NCBI GenBank assembly: GCA_951640165.1
Contig: OX621266.1
Coordinates: 4,526,001 to 4,590,000, forward strand
DNA length: 64,000 nt
Source of the DNA: Pseudoips prasinana
Taxonomy: Eukaryota > Arthropoda > Insecta > Lepidoptera > Nolidae
Reading direction: 5' to 3'
Shown: positions 12,310 through 21,566 of the stretch, piece after piece
How the letters are laid out: each line of letters begins with the position of its first letter
Position numbering within the stretch: the first letter of the stretch is position 1
The notes under the pieces: model-generated
What the model saw: only the letters and a program-made list of their open reading frames with translations
Told to the model about the DNA's origin: nothing
Databases searched by the model: none
Program-made: the position numbers and the translations under genes

Positions 12310-12823
12310 TTTAAACAAATTGTTTACTTACTCGTTAAAAGCCGACAGAAATGTAAATGTATTAATAGAATAAAAACCTACGCGTGAACAAAGGATCGTG
12401 TGAGCAGGTAAAGACTCGGCGACGAAACCGGTCCGGTCCGGTGGCATGCGGTGTGCGCGTGGACAGTTATTTACCGCTATAGCGCAGCGCGATATTATGC
12501 ACCGGATAGTAAAGCAGTAGGCAGATATTATAATAAAACTGGGAAATCACTAATATGAAAGAGGGATGTGAAAGAAAGATAAGATTCACTAACGATTTTT
12601 TCAGTATTTAGCGTAAACAGGAAAATAATTAATTGGAACGACTCACTCAAATACAGTATTTATACTCCCGTTAGGCGACTTAAGCTCCCACGATGATGAT
12701 GTAGGCAGCGGGCGACGACTTCTTCTCGTCCATGCGGTGTGTCCATGCGGTATCGCCACGTTGTCCGGATGGATATCGTGAATAAAACGGCTTCGACCAA
12801 ACTATTTTCTGCTGATTCTTCAA
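12310..12823 (-). other. BEL/Pao 5' untranslated leader
   Basis: About 510 bp between the primer site and gag, with no long ORF. It has a GC-rich patch near 12410-12500. A packaging function is family expectation, not visible in the sequence. Confidence 0.6.
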
Positions 12824-12840
12824 CGAGCTCGTAGGACCAA
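12824..12840 (-). other. Primer-binding site of the BEL/Pao element
   Basis: Directly after the 5' LTR the minus strand reads TTGGTCCTACGAGCTCG. TGGTCC plus a CGA-containing tail fits the 3' end of a tRNA ending GGACCA. The exact tRNA is not decided. Confidence 0.65.
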
Positions 12841-13093
12841 TGTTTAGGCCCTAACGGGTGTTCTCAATAAAAGCAGTGGACTGTATAAAATAGGTATATT
12901 GATAACAGTTGGTCGAGTTTACAACAATAAGACGTGCCCGTTCCCTGGCTCGCGTGGAAGGCAAGTAAGTGCAGCAGAGACCAAAGCTGGCGCAACGTGA
13001 GGGCTAGTGCGGGGGCGGGTGCGGGGGCGGGCGCGGGGACGCAGATCACGGCCCCACCATTCCGCGCTGCTACAGGTAGCTTAGGCGACGACA
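12841..13093 (-). repeat. 5' LTR of the BEL/Pao element
   Basis: 253 bp, two differences from the LTR at 6789-7041. It would hold the promoter for the minus-strand transcript. Confidence 0.93.
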
Positions 13094-13097
13094 TATG
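13094..13097. other. Target-site duplication, right copy (TATG)
   Basis: Matches 6785-6788 and confirms that the two LTRs bound one insertion event rather than two solo LTRs. Confidence 0.75.
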
Positions 13098-13305
13098 TAT
13101 TTATAAGACAAATACTTTAAAACTAATTTTATGTTTAAAGTAACTAGACGATAGAACCAGAATTGTATCTATTATTGAATGAAAGCTATCAATGTTAGAT
13201 AGTAATTAATATAATAACTTCTAATTAAAAATACCTGAGTTATTGACTGGGTTAATAGTAGGTAATCCTTTATAACCATATAACTAATGTATAGTCTTTG
13301 CCGAC

Positions 13306-13445
13306 CATAGCTCATTCCTCAACACTCTTTCGTAGGCCTTTTCTAAGTCTACGAAGGCACAGTAGACCTTTTGGCTTTTGCCCAAAAACTTCTCTACTAT
13401 GCTTCGTAGAGAAAAGACCTGATCCGTGCATCCCATTCCTCTTCG
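13306..13445 (-). pseudogene. LINE reverse transcriptase fragment (about 45 codons)
   Basis: On the minus strand one frame from about 13443 to 13308 reads GFRRGMGCTDQVFSLRSIVE and, a little further on, CAFVDLEKAYERV. This is RT block 2a (the GFR..R...D..F motif) followed by the block A aspartate in FVDLEKAYERV, as in many insect non-LTR retrotransposons. The fragment has no stop codon but nothing upstream or downstream continues the domain, so it is a relic. The clade cannot be fixed from 45 residues; the LEKAYDRV-type block A suggests an RTE- or Jockey-like LINE. Confidence 0.75.
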
Positions 13446-13457
13446 AAAACCCGTCAT

Positions 13458-13654
13458 GTAAAATTGTATTAAAATAGAAAATAACGCATTCTAAATAATA
13501 AACGTTAAATGTCGTTTCTTTTGGAAAGAAAGCAACGCATTGTTTTATTTTAAATGCCAACGATGTCCTATGAATAGGTATAAAATATAGTTATATTAGA
13601 CATTTAACGTTTATTATTTAGAATGCGTTATTTTCTATTGTAATACAATTTTAC
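13458..13654. repeat. Fold-back element with 56-bp inverted arms
   Basis: Arms 13458-13513 and 13599-13654 are inverted copies with about one mismatch, separated by an 85-bp spacer. Weaker pairing continues outside (TCATG on the left, CATGA on the right). It is AT-rich, has no coding capacity and resembles a MITE or a fold-back insertion. No clean target duplication is resolved. Confidence 0.85.
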
Positions 13655-13894
13655 ACATGACAGTATAATTTGACATGACATGATAAAGAAAAGAAAATAA
13701 TATATTTCTTTATCTTTGCCATGCACCTAAGGTTTAATTAAAGAAATACTTTTTCTTTACATGATGATGATGAATATATGCCTGTGTTCACCCAGCCGGT
13801 GGTGGCTACTAATAAATCGTAAAAAGTTTTCTCGCCCTTTTACAAAGCCTCTTTTGTCATCTGTCGTCACATCATTACTACTTCAGACCTTAAC

Positions 13895-15349
13895 ATATCG
13901 GCGAATAGTTGGCACAGGCACGACTTGGCACGGAGGGAATGGACACTGCCTAATGGCGCTGTTCCATTTCCTCCAGGGCAACATCAACCACTGTGCCAGA
14001 GCTCAGGATCTCTTGCTCCAGAGCATGGCGGAGTGGTCGATTCGCGTGGCGGTGGTCGCCGAGCCCTACTTTGTCCCCCCCAGGGATAACTGGTTGGGAG
14101 ACTTGGACGGCTTGGTGGCCATCATTGGCGGGGCTCTGGTCCACCCGTCCCGAGGTCACGGCTGGGTAGCAGCCCTCGTGGACGGCATTGGTACGGTTGG
14201 GGCGTATTTTTCACCCAACAAGAGTCTCGCCGACTTCGAGAATTTCCTTGTCGAGTTGGGTTCCGTTGTAGGCCGACTCCACCCTCGCCCTGTGCTGTTG
14301 CTCGGGGATCTCAACGCCAAGTCTGCGGCGTGGGGATCTCCGGTGACGGATGCCAGGGGTGAGGTGCTGGAGGAGTAGGCGGTCACGGCTGGCCTGACTG
14401 TCCTAAATCGGGGGTCGGTCCACACGTGCGTGCGGCAGCGGGGTGGTTCAATAGTGGACGTCTCGTTCGTTAGCCCTGCTGTCGCGAGCCGTGTCCGCGA
14501 CTGGCGTGTCGCCGTGGAGGTGGAGACGTTGTCGGATCATCGGTACATCCGTTTCGACGTCTCCGCCCAGACCACTGGCGGCCGCGGTCCACCGGCCCCG
14601 CGAACGGATGGTCCGCGCTGGGCGCGTAAGCGCATCGACAGGGAACTTCTCGAGGAGGCCGCCATTGTCCAGGCCTGGCACCGGGAGTCGGCGACGAACG
14701 GACCCGTCGACGTCGAAGAGGAGGCGCTGTGGTTCCGCGGGGCGATGACGCAAATCTGCGACGCATCTATGCCCCGGGTCCACACACAGACAGGAAGGCG
14801 CCAGGTGTACTGGTGGACCGCCGAGATCGCGCAGTTGCGCGTCGCGTGCGTGGCGGTCAGGCGCCAGTACACCCGATACCGGAGGAGACGTCGTTGGGTC
14901 CCTGACGAGGAGGCCGCGCTGTATGAGGTGTACCGCGCGGCGAAGGAGGCTCTGTGGCTGGCCATTGGCGAGGCCAAGACGCGAGCCAGGGAGGAGATGT
15001 TGGAGACTCTGGACAGAGATCCGTGGGGGCGCCCTTATCGAGCGGTTCGAGGGAAACTTCGAGCCGCGGCGCCTCCAATCACGGAGAGTCCCCAACCCGA
15101 GCTGCTGGAGGAAGTAGTGGCAGCCCTCTTCCCGGCAAGAGCGGAGCATACGCCACCGCCAATGGCTTTGCCCACAGCCGCAGATCCTACAGACGAGAAC
15201 GTCATCAGCGTCCCAGAGGTGACACAAGAAGAGTTGAGGGCGGCCGTGATGCGGCTCCGGGCCGAAAACGTGGCTCCGGGGCCCGACGGGATTTACGGCT
15301 GCGTGTTAGCCCTCGCTCTGAAGGAGCTGGGTCCCCAACTGAGAGGTCT
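13895..15349 (+). mobile_element. R1-clade non-LTR retrotransposon, truncated at both ends
   Basis: GC content rises sharply near 13900 and falls again near 15350. Inside is the start of ORF2: an endonuclease domain and the first blocks of reverse transcriptase. Most of ORF1, the RT core and the 3' end with poly(A) are missing. LINEs are usually 5'-truncated, so the abrupt 3' loss points to a later deletion or rearrangement at 15349. Confidence 0.85.
13953..15349 (+). pseudogene. R1-clade ORF2: APE-type endonuclease and start of RT
   Basis: The start ATG at 13953 overlaps a TAA in a TAATG arrangement, typical where ORF2 of these elements begins at the ORF1 stop. The endonuclease shows the family motifs: QGNINHC near residue 8 (catalytic Asn), VVAEPY near 38 (Glu), GDLNAKSAAWGS near 115-126 (Asp, Asn) and SDHRYI near 197 (His). 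An in-frame TAG at 14376-14378 interrupts it in the segment after GEVLEE and the frame then resumes. A charged linker follows, then the RT entry motif APGPDGI near 15277-15297. Homology stops at about 15349 and the open frame continues into unrelated AT-rich codons to 15428. The long minus-strand ORFs over this stretch are shadows of its GC-rich codons. Confidence 0.85.
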
Positions 15350-16070
15350 CTATAATCTTAATGAAATAATCCTTGTGTTATATTATTTATTTTTGTTTGA
15401 AGTGACTTCAAGTTGGGTTCTAATGTAGTTCCTCAAACTACAATGGTAGAACTTAATCGAGGAGTTATATTTTATTATATGTTAAATTAATAGAATATGC
15501 AGTTTACAACTTTACTCAATGCTTCTAGGATTAAGATCAATTTTGATCTAATAGTGGGTTCGATTTCTATGCAGAAAATGAAACTATAGATAACAACAAA
15601 CGACGGGATAGATAACGTACTACTATTAACACGTAACCGAAACATATTGAGAGAAGTAGACAATGTATTAGGAATCACTTTTTTTACCAAAACAAATGAT
15701 TTTTTCGAAGTGAAGTCTTCTTTAGCGGCACTGTGTTCTTTTTAAGGATAGGTAAAAATTGTTAAACTCTCGTCAGGACATGTGACCTGATCGATAGTAT
15801 ATTCGTAAGATGGGGGGAGAGTAGACCGCCAGCGCTGTATATCGCACTAAACTGGCAACCCTGTAGCCACCAATATTTTTATTTACTTTTTACAACGCCC
15901 GCACTAGGCCAGGTATATTAAAACTCATCTATATGAAACTTTTAATCGTTCTAAATCTAGTATTTTTCAGAGAAGTGGTTAATAATAATTTGACGAGATA
16001 AAATTTAAAATTGATCACACTTCTTTGTTGTCTCACCTAATTGTTTACTGAGTACTAACAACTTATCTTA
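15350..16070. other. No gene seen
   Basis: AT-rich spacer between the broken R1-type element and the satellite orphon. Only short chance ORFs are visible. Confidence 0.6.
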
Positions 16071-16487
16071 GATATTACAATTAGAAAAGCTATATACACT
16101 ATGTAAAAATAATAATTAATTGACCAAAAACCATGTTTTCAGTACAAAATACACAAAAGCTATCGTTTAGAGTCGATTTTAGAAATATATATGTGTATTA
16201 TAATGAAAACGAAATTACTTTATATATAGGGATGCTAATATTAAACGATAGACACAAAAAGAATGATTGGAATCGTATGTTTGTGGATAGAGATATACGT
16301 AATGTATGGGCAAAAACTACCCGCCTCGTAACCTCAGTTCGGGTGATGAAAATTCTAAACTTGCGAATATCTTATGAAATACTGGTGCGATCACCGTGTG
16401 TGCGGTGTCGTTGGATGCGTCTTGACGAGAGCTAACAGGTAAGTAAATAAACAGATTAGGGTACAGTAGAAAACTAATTAGATATCA
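16071..16487 (-). repeat. Diverged single copy (orphon) of the 529-bp satellite
   Basis: This 417-bp block matches the reverse complement of the satellite monomer of 26.7-64 kb. Over the best-checked 303 bp I count about 33 substitutions and no indel (about 89% identity). It lacks a 113-bp part of the monomer, exactly the segment holding the monomer's inverted repeat. On the plus strand it carries a 100-codon ORF (16133-16435, MFSVQNT...RLDES) where the arrayed monomers have three stops. Of the differences about 8 are synonymous and 25 not, as expected without protein selection, so I regard the ORF as fortuitous. GTAAGT at 16439 resembles a splice donor but has no supporting context. Confidence 0.88.
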
Positions 16488-16741
16488 GTATTATAATTCG
16501 TATTATGCCTGATTATCAAATTTAGACTAATCGATGCAAATATGTGTGGAACAAGCTTAACATTAGTTCAATTATCGTAATAATTTACATATAGGGACAT
16601 CACTAGATACTATAAAGATTAGTCCCTTCTCTAATCTTGAAATCGACCAATGGGAACAGTTATAGAATTACTGGGAAAAAGGATTGTTCACAAAACAGCT
16701 ACTTATTATTCATATACAATAATGGATAATGTATTAATAAA
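16488..16741 (+). repeat. Dispersed repeat copy 2, left part
   Basis: Nearly identical to 6017-6269. Homology stops at 16741, where the DNA transposon begins, and resumes at 20557. Confidence 0.85.
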
Positions 16742-16882
16742 GAAGAATGGGCAAAAATATATGGAGCTTGGTCCAAATTTCCACCATCAATAAGAACTAT
16801 GACATATGATGGAACACTGCGTTCTGAATCATTATAAGAAGACCGCAACCAAAAATATTTACTCAGTAAAAAGTTATGACCC
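16742..16882. repeat. Left terminal inverted repeat of the DNA transposon
   Basis: Imperfectly complementary to 20429-20556. The strongest blocks are TGGTCCAAATTTCCACCA and the ACTCAG/AAAAAGTTATGAC block; a few small indels separate them. Confidence 0.75.
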
Positions 16883-17199
16883 CATGAAAACTTGCAATTT
16901 AAAAACCTTTTTACGCTTCATTATTTCACTATATCTTTTAAACTACTCGATTGATTTAGGTGTATGACATTTCGTTGTAATTCATACGTTATTCTGGTTG
17001 TTATAAGCTATATGAGCCAAAATATAAACAATATGGCGGTCGCGGTAGGTACCTCGCTACGTCAAAAAATCAAACCCTATCATGTGGGGTATCAAATCAA
17101 ATGAAAGGACTTATAGCTATCTTTACAATGCTTATATTTATTTTAAAATATTTGTAATACTGGGAAAAATGTAAACACAAAAATATTTCACGTTCAAGT

Positions 17200-17209
17200 T
17201 TTATTTATT
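17200..17209 (-). terminator. Polyadenylation signal for the transposase
   Basis: The minus strand reads AATAAATAAA about 45 bp after the transposase stop. Confidence 0.6.
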
Positions 17210-17250
17210 CCTGTCTCACAGTGTGGAGTCTGTCCTTAAAAGAATACATC

Positions 17251-19886
17251 TCATATGTCTTTATCCACAATAACATTGTCCAGATTCGCAGCTGGAAGTA
17301 GAATTGTGGGTTGGTGTCTCGCCCATCCAAAATACCAAATAATTACCATGACGTGGGCACAGCAACCCACAGTTCGCATTCCAGAAAGACAAGAACAGTA
17401 GTAGTTCGAAATGGTTTCTCGATTATGGATCATTACATACGTGTAGTATTGTCTTGCACGTGCGTGTCGGGATTGTATTCTTGCGCGTAACAACATAGCG
17501 TTTTCAGGTTCAATGCCAAAATCAACTATTTCACTAAATGCTCCATCTCTTGCTACTTCAATCTGATACACGCCATTGCGTACGTGTTCGCTATAGTAAC
17601 CAAGTGCAAACAATGTCAAGTCTTCTTGAGTCAGAACAGGAAATTCATCTGCTCCTATGGCGTCGGCTTCAATATTTCGAAAACTTGCCCGCCTTCTATT
17701 TATATTTCTATTTGTAACATATGCTCCCAATTGATTTGGTACATGCAATCTCTCTCTAATTATTCTTAAATATTCTTCCGCATGCGCGTTATCTTCGATT
17801 AAAAGATGAAAAGCGTTAATAAGCGCAGCAGCCACCCGGAAATCATCCATCATGTGGCTCATAGCACGATTAAAAAATTCTTGCCTGAATAGGCGAAAAT
17901 CGCGCTTAAAACGTCCGTTTACGACCTCGACGACCCAGCGGCATATCGTCACTTCCCTATTTTTATTGGCTTCTAACGTGGTTAACTGGTCTTCGCCACG
18001 CCGTTTGCTAATTGGCATACGTGCCACATAACCACACGATTCCATGTCACCAATAACGTCTCTAAAGCCGCGGTCGCAGATAAAAACATCGTTTGCTTCA
18101 AAAAAGTAATGGAATGGATTGTCTTCTCTTTCGTTAATAAGACCTTTCATTATAACGGCATCCGATGTTGTTGCTGCGTGAGGCCCAGTAACATCTAATA
18201 TGTAGCCATCACAACATACAATGAGAAATGGTTTTAACAGGTTCGTGTATTTGTGCAAACTGTATGTTTTCCGCTGGAAAAGGAAGTTGGAAGACTTCTG
18301 AGTATAGACGTAGGTTCCATCTATCACCAGAATAGCTTTCCTTTCTTGTAAGGGTGCATCTGGGTTTCCAAAAAGACCATTTGGCACAGTCAGATTTTTC
18401 GCAACTACTTCATTTCTTGAAATATGATCCAGGCCCAGGTGCCTTGGTACGAAATCTTGTACCAAACATTTGCGCACAGTATTCATTTTCCTTTCGAGCG
18501 TACGGCGACTCATTCTGAAAAGTACGCTGAGTCTTTCGTTCGACTCACCCGTCCGAAGCTTCATCAAAAAAATAGCAAGTGCAGTATTGGGGTCGGTTAC
18601 TTCTTGCTGCAATGAAGGGGTTTCTCGTATCACTTGCTCAAATGCGTTATGAGTGATGCCCACACGATGATGCAATATTTTTGGATCCATAGTTTGTATA
18701 TTTTCAAAGTCCATTGTGTTGGAACTATTAAGAACGGCTGTTTGTAAGATTTTCGTAATGTCTACGAACATTTCTCCGGTAAAATCGTGGGATAAGTTTG
18801 GAGCATCAATTAAGTGACCCCATTGATTTTCATCCAAATGTTGTTGACATACTCTTGCGTTTGGAGGTATGTATAAATTCGAGTGTACCAACAGTTCTAG
18901 TTTGATAGACGCCGGAATACGGCATCTACTTGCATTGCCACATTCATGATAAATGCATGTGTTAGATGTATTTGGTGCTCTTTTGAATTCATTGGTTTCG
19001 AAGATTCCTCCAGATGGTCTTCCGACACGAGGAGGCGGCTGGTCAGCTTGGTTTTGACTGCGGTCAACTGCATACCTTACCCGCAACCAACAATTGCGGC
19101 AGATATATTGCTCGCCATCCAGTATTAACTGCAACAAATACAACACCTTTATTCATGACGTTCTGTCTAACTGCGTGTGTTAGCTAACATGTCTACTCGC
19201 TAAGAGAGGTCCTAGGTTCGATTCCTTCCGCATACAGGCTCTCCGGCAATAAGCTAGTGTTGATTCTGTGCGTCTGGGTATATTATCCATATAAGTATGT
19301 ATTCAAAACAAAAAACGGTAATGATGATTAAAACATGACGTTACTACCGATACTAAAATATTGATTAATTGACAAACAATAGTAACAAAAATGGATCAAG
19401 ACTGAAAACGTCCAAAATATTTCGCTTCAAAAAGGTTTTTCTAGGGATCTTTCGTTACAAGTAATCTTAGGCTAAGTTCAGATGAACGCGCGGCGACGCG
19501 CGGTTGGCTCGGCGCGCGGTTTGAGATTGTAACAAATCAATGTTGTTGTGTACATGACCGCGCGTCGTGTGTCACGCGGTCATGTACACAACAACATTGA
19601 TTTGTTACAATCTCAAACCGCGCGCCGAACCAACCGCGCGTCGCCGCGCGTTCATCTGTCAGAAGCCTTATTGTTCACGCCTTCCGACAATCTCAAATGG
19701 AGTCGGGGCACGGCATTTGAAATAAAATACACATATGCATGTACTAACCTGTCGAGGTGCTAAAAGTCCTTGAATATGCTCTGCAGTTCCTGGGTGATTA
19801 TCCAGAAACGGTTGAAGCAACTGATAGTTTCTTCTTTGAAACAATGAATAACTGCAACATATGCAGTTTCTTCTTTCCGCTTCCAT
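17251..19886 (-). CDS. DDE transposase with zinc-finger N-terminus and SWIM-like C-terminus, two exons
   Basis: Predicted exon 1 is 19749-19886 (ATG at 19886, 46 codons, ends CAG before GTTAGT). Exon 2 is 19128-17251, after the acceptor TTTGTTGCAG. Both junctions are phase 0, giving about 671 residues. The N-terminus has paired cysteines (CICC in exon 1, CRNC in exon 2) and then a THAP-like C..C...H cluster (about residues 104-143). A helix-turn-helix-like segment lies near 240-262. The catalytic core resembles DDE_Tnp_4: D in VIDGTYVY (about 316), D in FICDRGFRD (about 398) and E in RWVVEVVNGRF (about 447). The C-terminus holds CSC followed by CCAH (about 625-642), a SWIM-type zinc pattern. 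The core is intact with no stops. DDE_Tnp_4 plus THAP suggests ISL2EU or a Harbinger relative; the exact family is inferred. Confidence 0.82.
19170..19315 (+). repeat. tRNA-derived SINE fragment in the transposase intron
   Basis: A B-box-like GGTTCGATTCC at 19213-19223 follows an A-box-poor stretch. Downstream GCGTCTGGGTATATTATCCA and ATATAAGTATGTATT resemble the tail of lepidopteran SINEs as I remember them. The head is degenerate, so no RNA gene is called. Confidence 0.5.
19467..19469. other. TTA target duplication, left of MITE
   Basis: TTA here and TTA at 19668-19670 flank the palindromic MITE. Confidence 0.65.
19470..19667. mobile_element. Palindromic, CpG-rich Harbinger-type MITE (198 bp)
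   Basis: Arms 19479-19562 and 19575-19658 are 84 bp each with one mismatch and a 12-bp loop, so the DNA can form an almost perfect hairpin. Outer bases GGCT...AGCC and a TTA/TTA target duplication fit the PIF/Harbinger superfamily. It is rich in CGCG steps, unlike its AT-rich surroundings. It sits inside the predicted intron of the transposase gene. It has no coding capacity and depends on another element's transposase. Confidence 0.88.
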
Positions 19887-20428
19887 TGTCACAGATACAC
19901 AAAGCAATAACAAATAGTCCGATGAGATATAGCCGTAGTCGAAAGTAGAGAATCAGAAGAAATCAAGTACACAAAAGTCGCAGGGAAAATATAACCAGAA
20001 AATGCACAGTACGCACCGAAAGCAAGCAAACGAACGACTGCGTGGGACACAATATGTGTTGATTGGGTCAGGTAGTTAGGTAAAAACCAGTTCAACGTCG
20101 TCGGCGCAGCGTATACCGTATTGCTTCCTAAGTGCGAAAGGGACAAAACTAATGCTATCTCCATCTACGAGTCGACGCTAGCAATCCCCGGGTTCCGAAA
20201 TGCAAAAATATTAAAAAATACTTTTAGCACGATTGCGAACCGTTCCGATTACATTTTTATATGGGTAGGTGCGCTAAGGTTATCATTGTATACTTTGCAG
20301 ACGATTTGAGCGCATAACAGAACAGGGGGAATGCGTCATCATTGCTACCATGTTTTTACTGCTTGAAATGTGGCTATGTGCGAAAAAAATTAACGGTTAA
20401 ATAACTAAAAATACGTATTTTTAAAACA

Positions 20429-20556
20429 GTCATAACTTTTTTCTGAGTGAATATATTTTTTTCACCTAGTAATCAAAATTGTATGGTATTTAGTCGACTT
20501 TAAGCTTACATAGCCCTCAATGGTGGTGGAAATTTGGACCACTTCTGCTCATTGTC
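20429..20556. repeat. Right terminal inverted repeat of the DNA transposon
   Basis: Counterpart of 16742-16882; see the element entry. Confidence 0.75.
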
Positions 20557-20600
20557 TTTTATATGTGTAATATAATACTAACTGTCGTTTTGATAAAAGA
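20557..20600 (+). repeat. Dispersed repeat copy 2, right part
   Basis: Continues 16741 after the transposon and equals 6270-6315. It overlaps the truncated end of the copia gag/protease frame. Confidence 0.8.
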
Positions 20601-21417
20601 CTTCTCTAAGCCAGTCCCGGTGCATCGTCATGTGCATGGACGCTCCTGAGTCCACATACCAATTTAATGAATTATTACCTGTGTTTGCAGAAAATGCGGC
20701 TACAAACCCAGTATTTTTGTCAGATTTTCCTTTACTTTTTTGGAACCAACAGTTCTTGCTTAAATGGCCATACTTATTGCAAGTGAAACATCTTGGACCT
20801 TTTTTTGTACTTTGCTGGCAATTTTTTGCATGATTATTTTTTGTATAGAATGCGGTAGTGTCTGATTCTGTCGATTTTATTTCTTGCAGTAACTTAGTTT
20901 TCACAAGATCAGCACTTATTTTCAAACCTGAGCCTTCTAAGCCCATAATCCTTGGCTTGTAAGTATCCGGCAAGCCAGCCAGCATCAGAGTACCCAACCA
21001 CTCATCGTCTACACTGAATTTAATATTTCTCAATTTATGTGCTGCTGTCATTATTCTATTCACATAGTCCTCTACTGATGAACTCGTCTCTAAGTTAGTG
21101 TTGACTAATTCTCTTAATAAACCAACCTTCCGGGCCAATCCGCTGTCTTCAAAAGCCCGAGTCAAGTTGTCCCAAACTTGCTTCGCATTTACAGACTCCT
21201 GTATGTGCACATATAGTATGGAATCAATCAACAATATCTACTTAGACTTTGTTTTGACATCAAGTTTTAGAGATTTCGGATCATTGGGAATTGGATCATT
21301 CAAAATACAGTCATAAAGATCTTCATGTTGCAGGTATGCTTTGACTGCAAAGCTCCAGGTCACCCAATTGTCCCGACCCGTTAATTTAGGAATTGACATC
21401 ATTGTGTTATTTGCCAT
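20578..21417 (-). pseudogene. Copia gag and start of aspartic protease (one stop)
   Basis: The ATG at 21417 begins MANNTMMSIPKLTGRDNW, the usual copia gag start (the PKL.G..NW motif). The frame is interrupted once, by TAG at 21238-21240, and resumes at once with the UBN2/gag segment (VWDNLTRAFED, LLRELVNTNLE). A single CCHC zinc knuckle follows (CFTCNKYGHLSKNCW), then the protease active site YVDSGASMHMT, after which the frame ends at 20578. The product is therefore gag plus the first ~20 protease residues. One stop and the truncation make it inactive. Confidence 0.88.
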
Positions 21418-21549
21418 AATAATTATTATTAAACCTGAAAAATCACTCGCGCGCCGGTACCGTACGAAAGTGAGGTTATACACGCTACTGATTTTATGTT
21501 TTTTGTTAAATAGTACTTTTATCGCAAAGATAACACTACACGATAGGTA

Positions 21550-21566
21550 TGAGGAGGCCCATAACC
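21550..21566 (-). other. Copia primer-binding site
   Basis: Immediately after the LTR the minus strand reads GGTTATGGGCCTCCTCA. Copia-type elements prime from an internal piece of initiator tRNA-Met with a similar GGTTATGGGCC start. Confidence 0.7.

Larger units (their letters stand above)
6789..13093 (-). mobile_element. Full-length BEL/Pao retrotransposon, coding frame decayed
   Basis: A complete 6305-bp insertion on the minus strand, bounded by 253-bp direct LTRs and a TATG target duplication. From right to left come the 5' LTR, a primer-binding site, a ~510-bp leader, gag, protease, RT, RNase H, integrase, a DUF5641-like domain and the 3' LTR only 22 bp after the last stop. No envelope-like ORF is present. 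The LTRs differ at 2 of 253 positions, implying a recent insertion, but gag-pol holds at least three in-frame stops and three frameshifts, so this copy cannot make a full polyprotein as assembled. Confidence 0.93.
16742..20556 (-). mobile_element. PIF/Harbinger/ISL2EU-like DNA transposon with long inverted ends
   Basis: The limits come from comparing the split repeat with its unsplit copy at 6017-6315: 3.8 kb is inserted between ATAAA and TTTATATG. Both ends carry related inverted repeats of about 130 bp; the best-matching block is TGGTCCAAATTTCCACCA at 16770-16787 and its complement at 20524-20541, and an inner block includes ACTCAG..AAAAAGTTATGAC. The only gene is a DDE transposase on the minus strand. 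No target duplication is clear from the comparison, so the outer edges are good to about 10 bp. It also contains a MITE and a SINE scrap. Confidence 0.82.

Noticed and set aside
14448..15227. Long minus-strand ORFs opposite the R1-type element
   Set aside because: They overlap clear endonuclease/RT coding on the plus strand and result from its high GC content.
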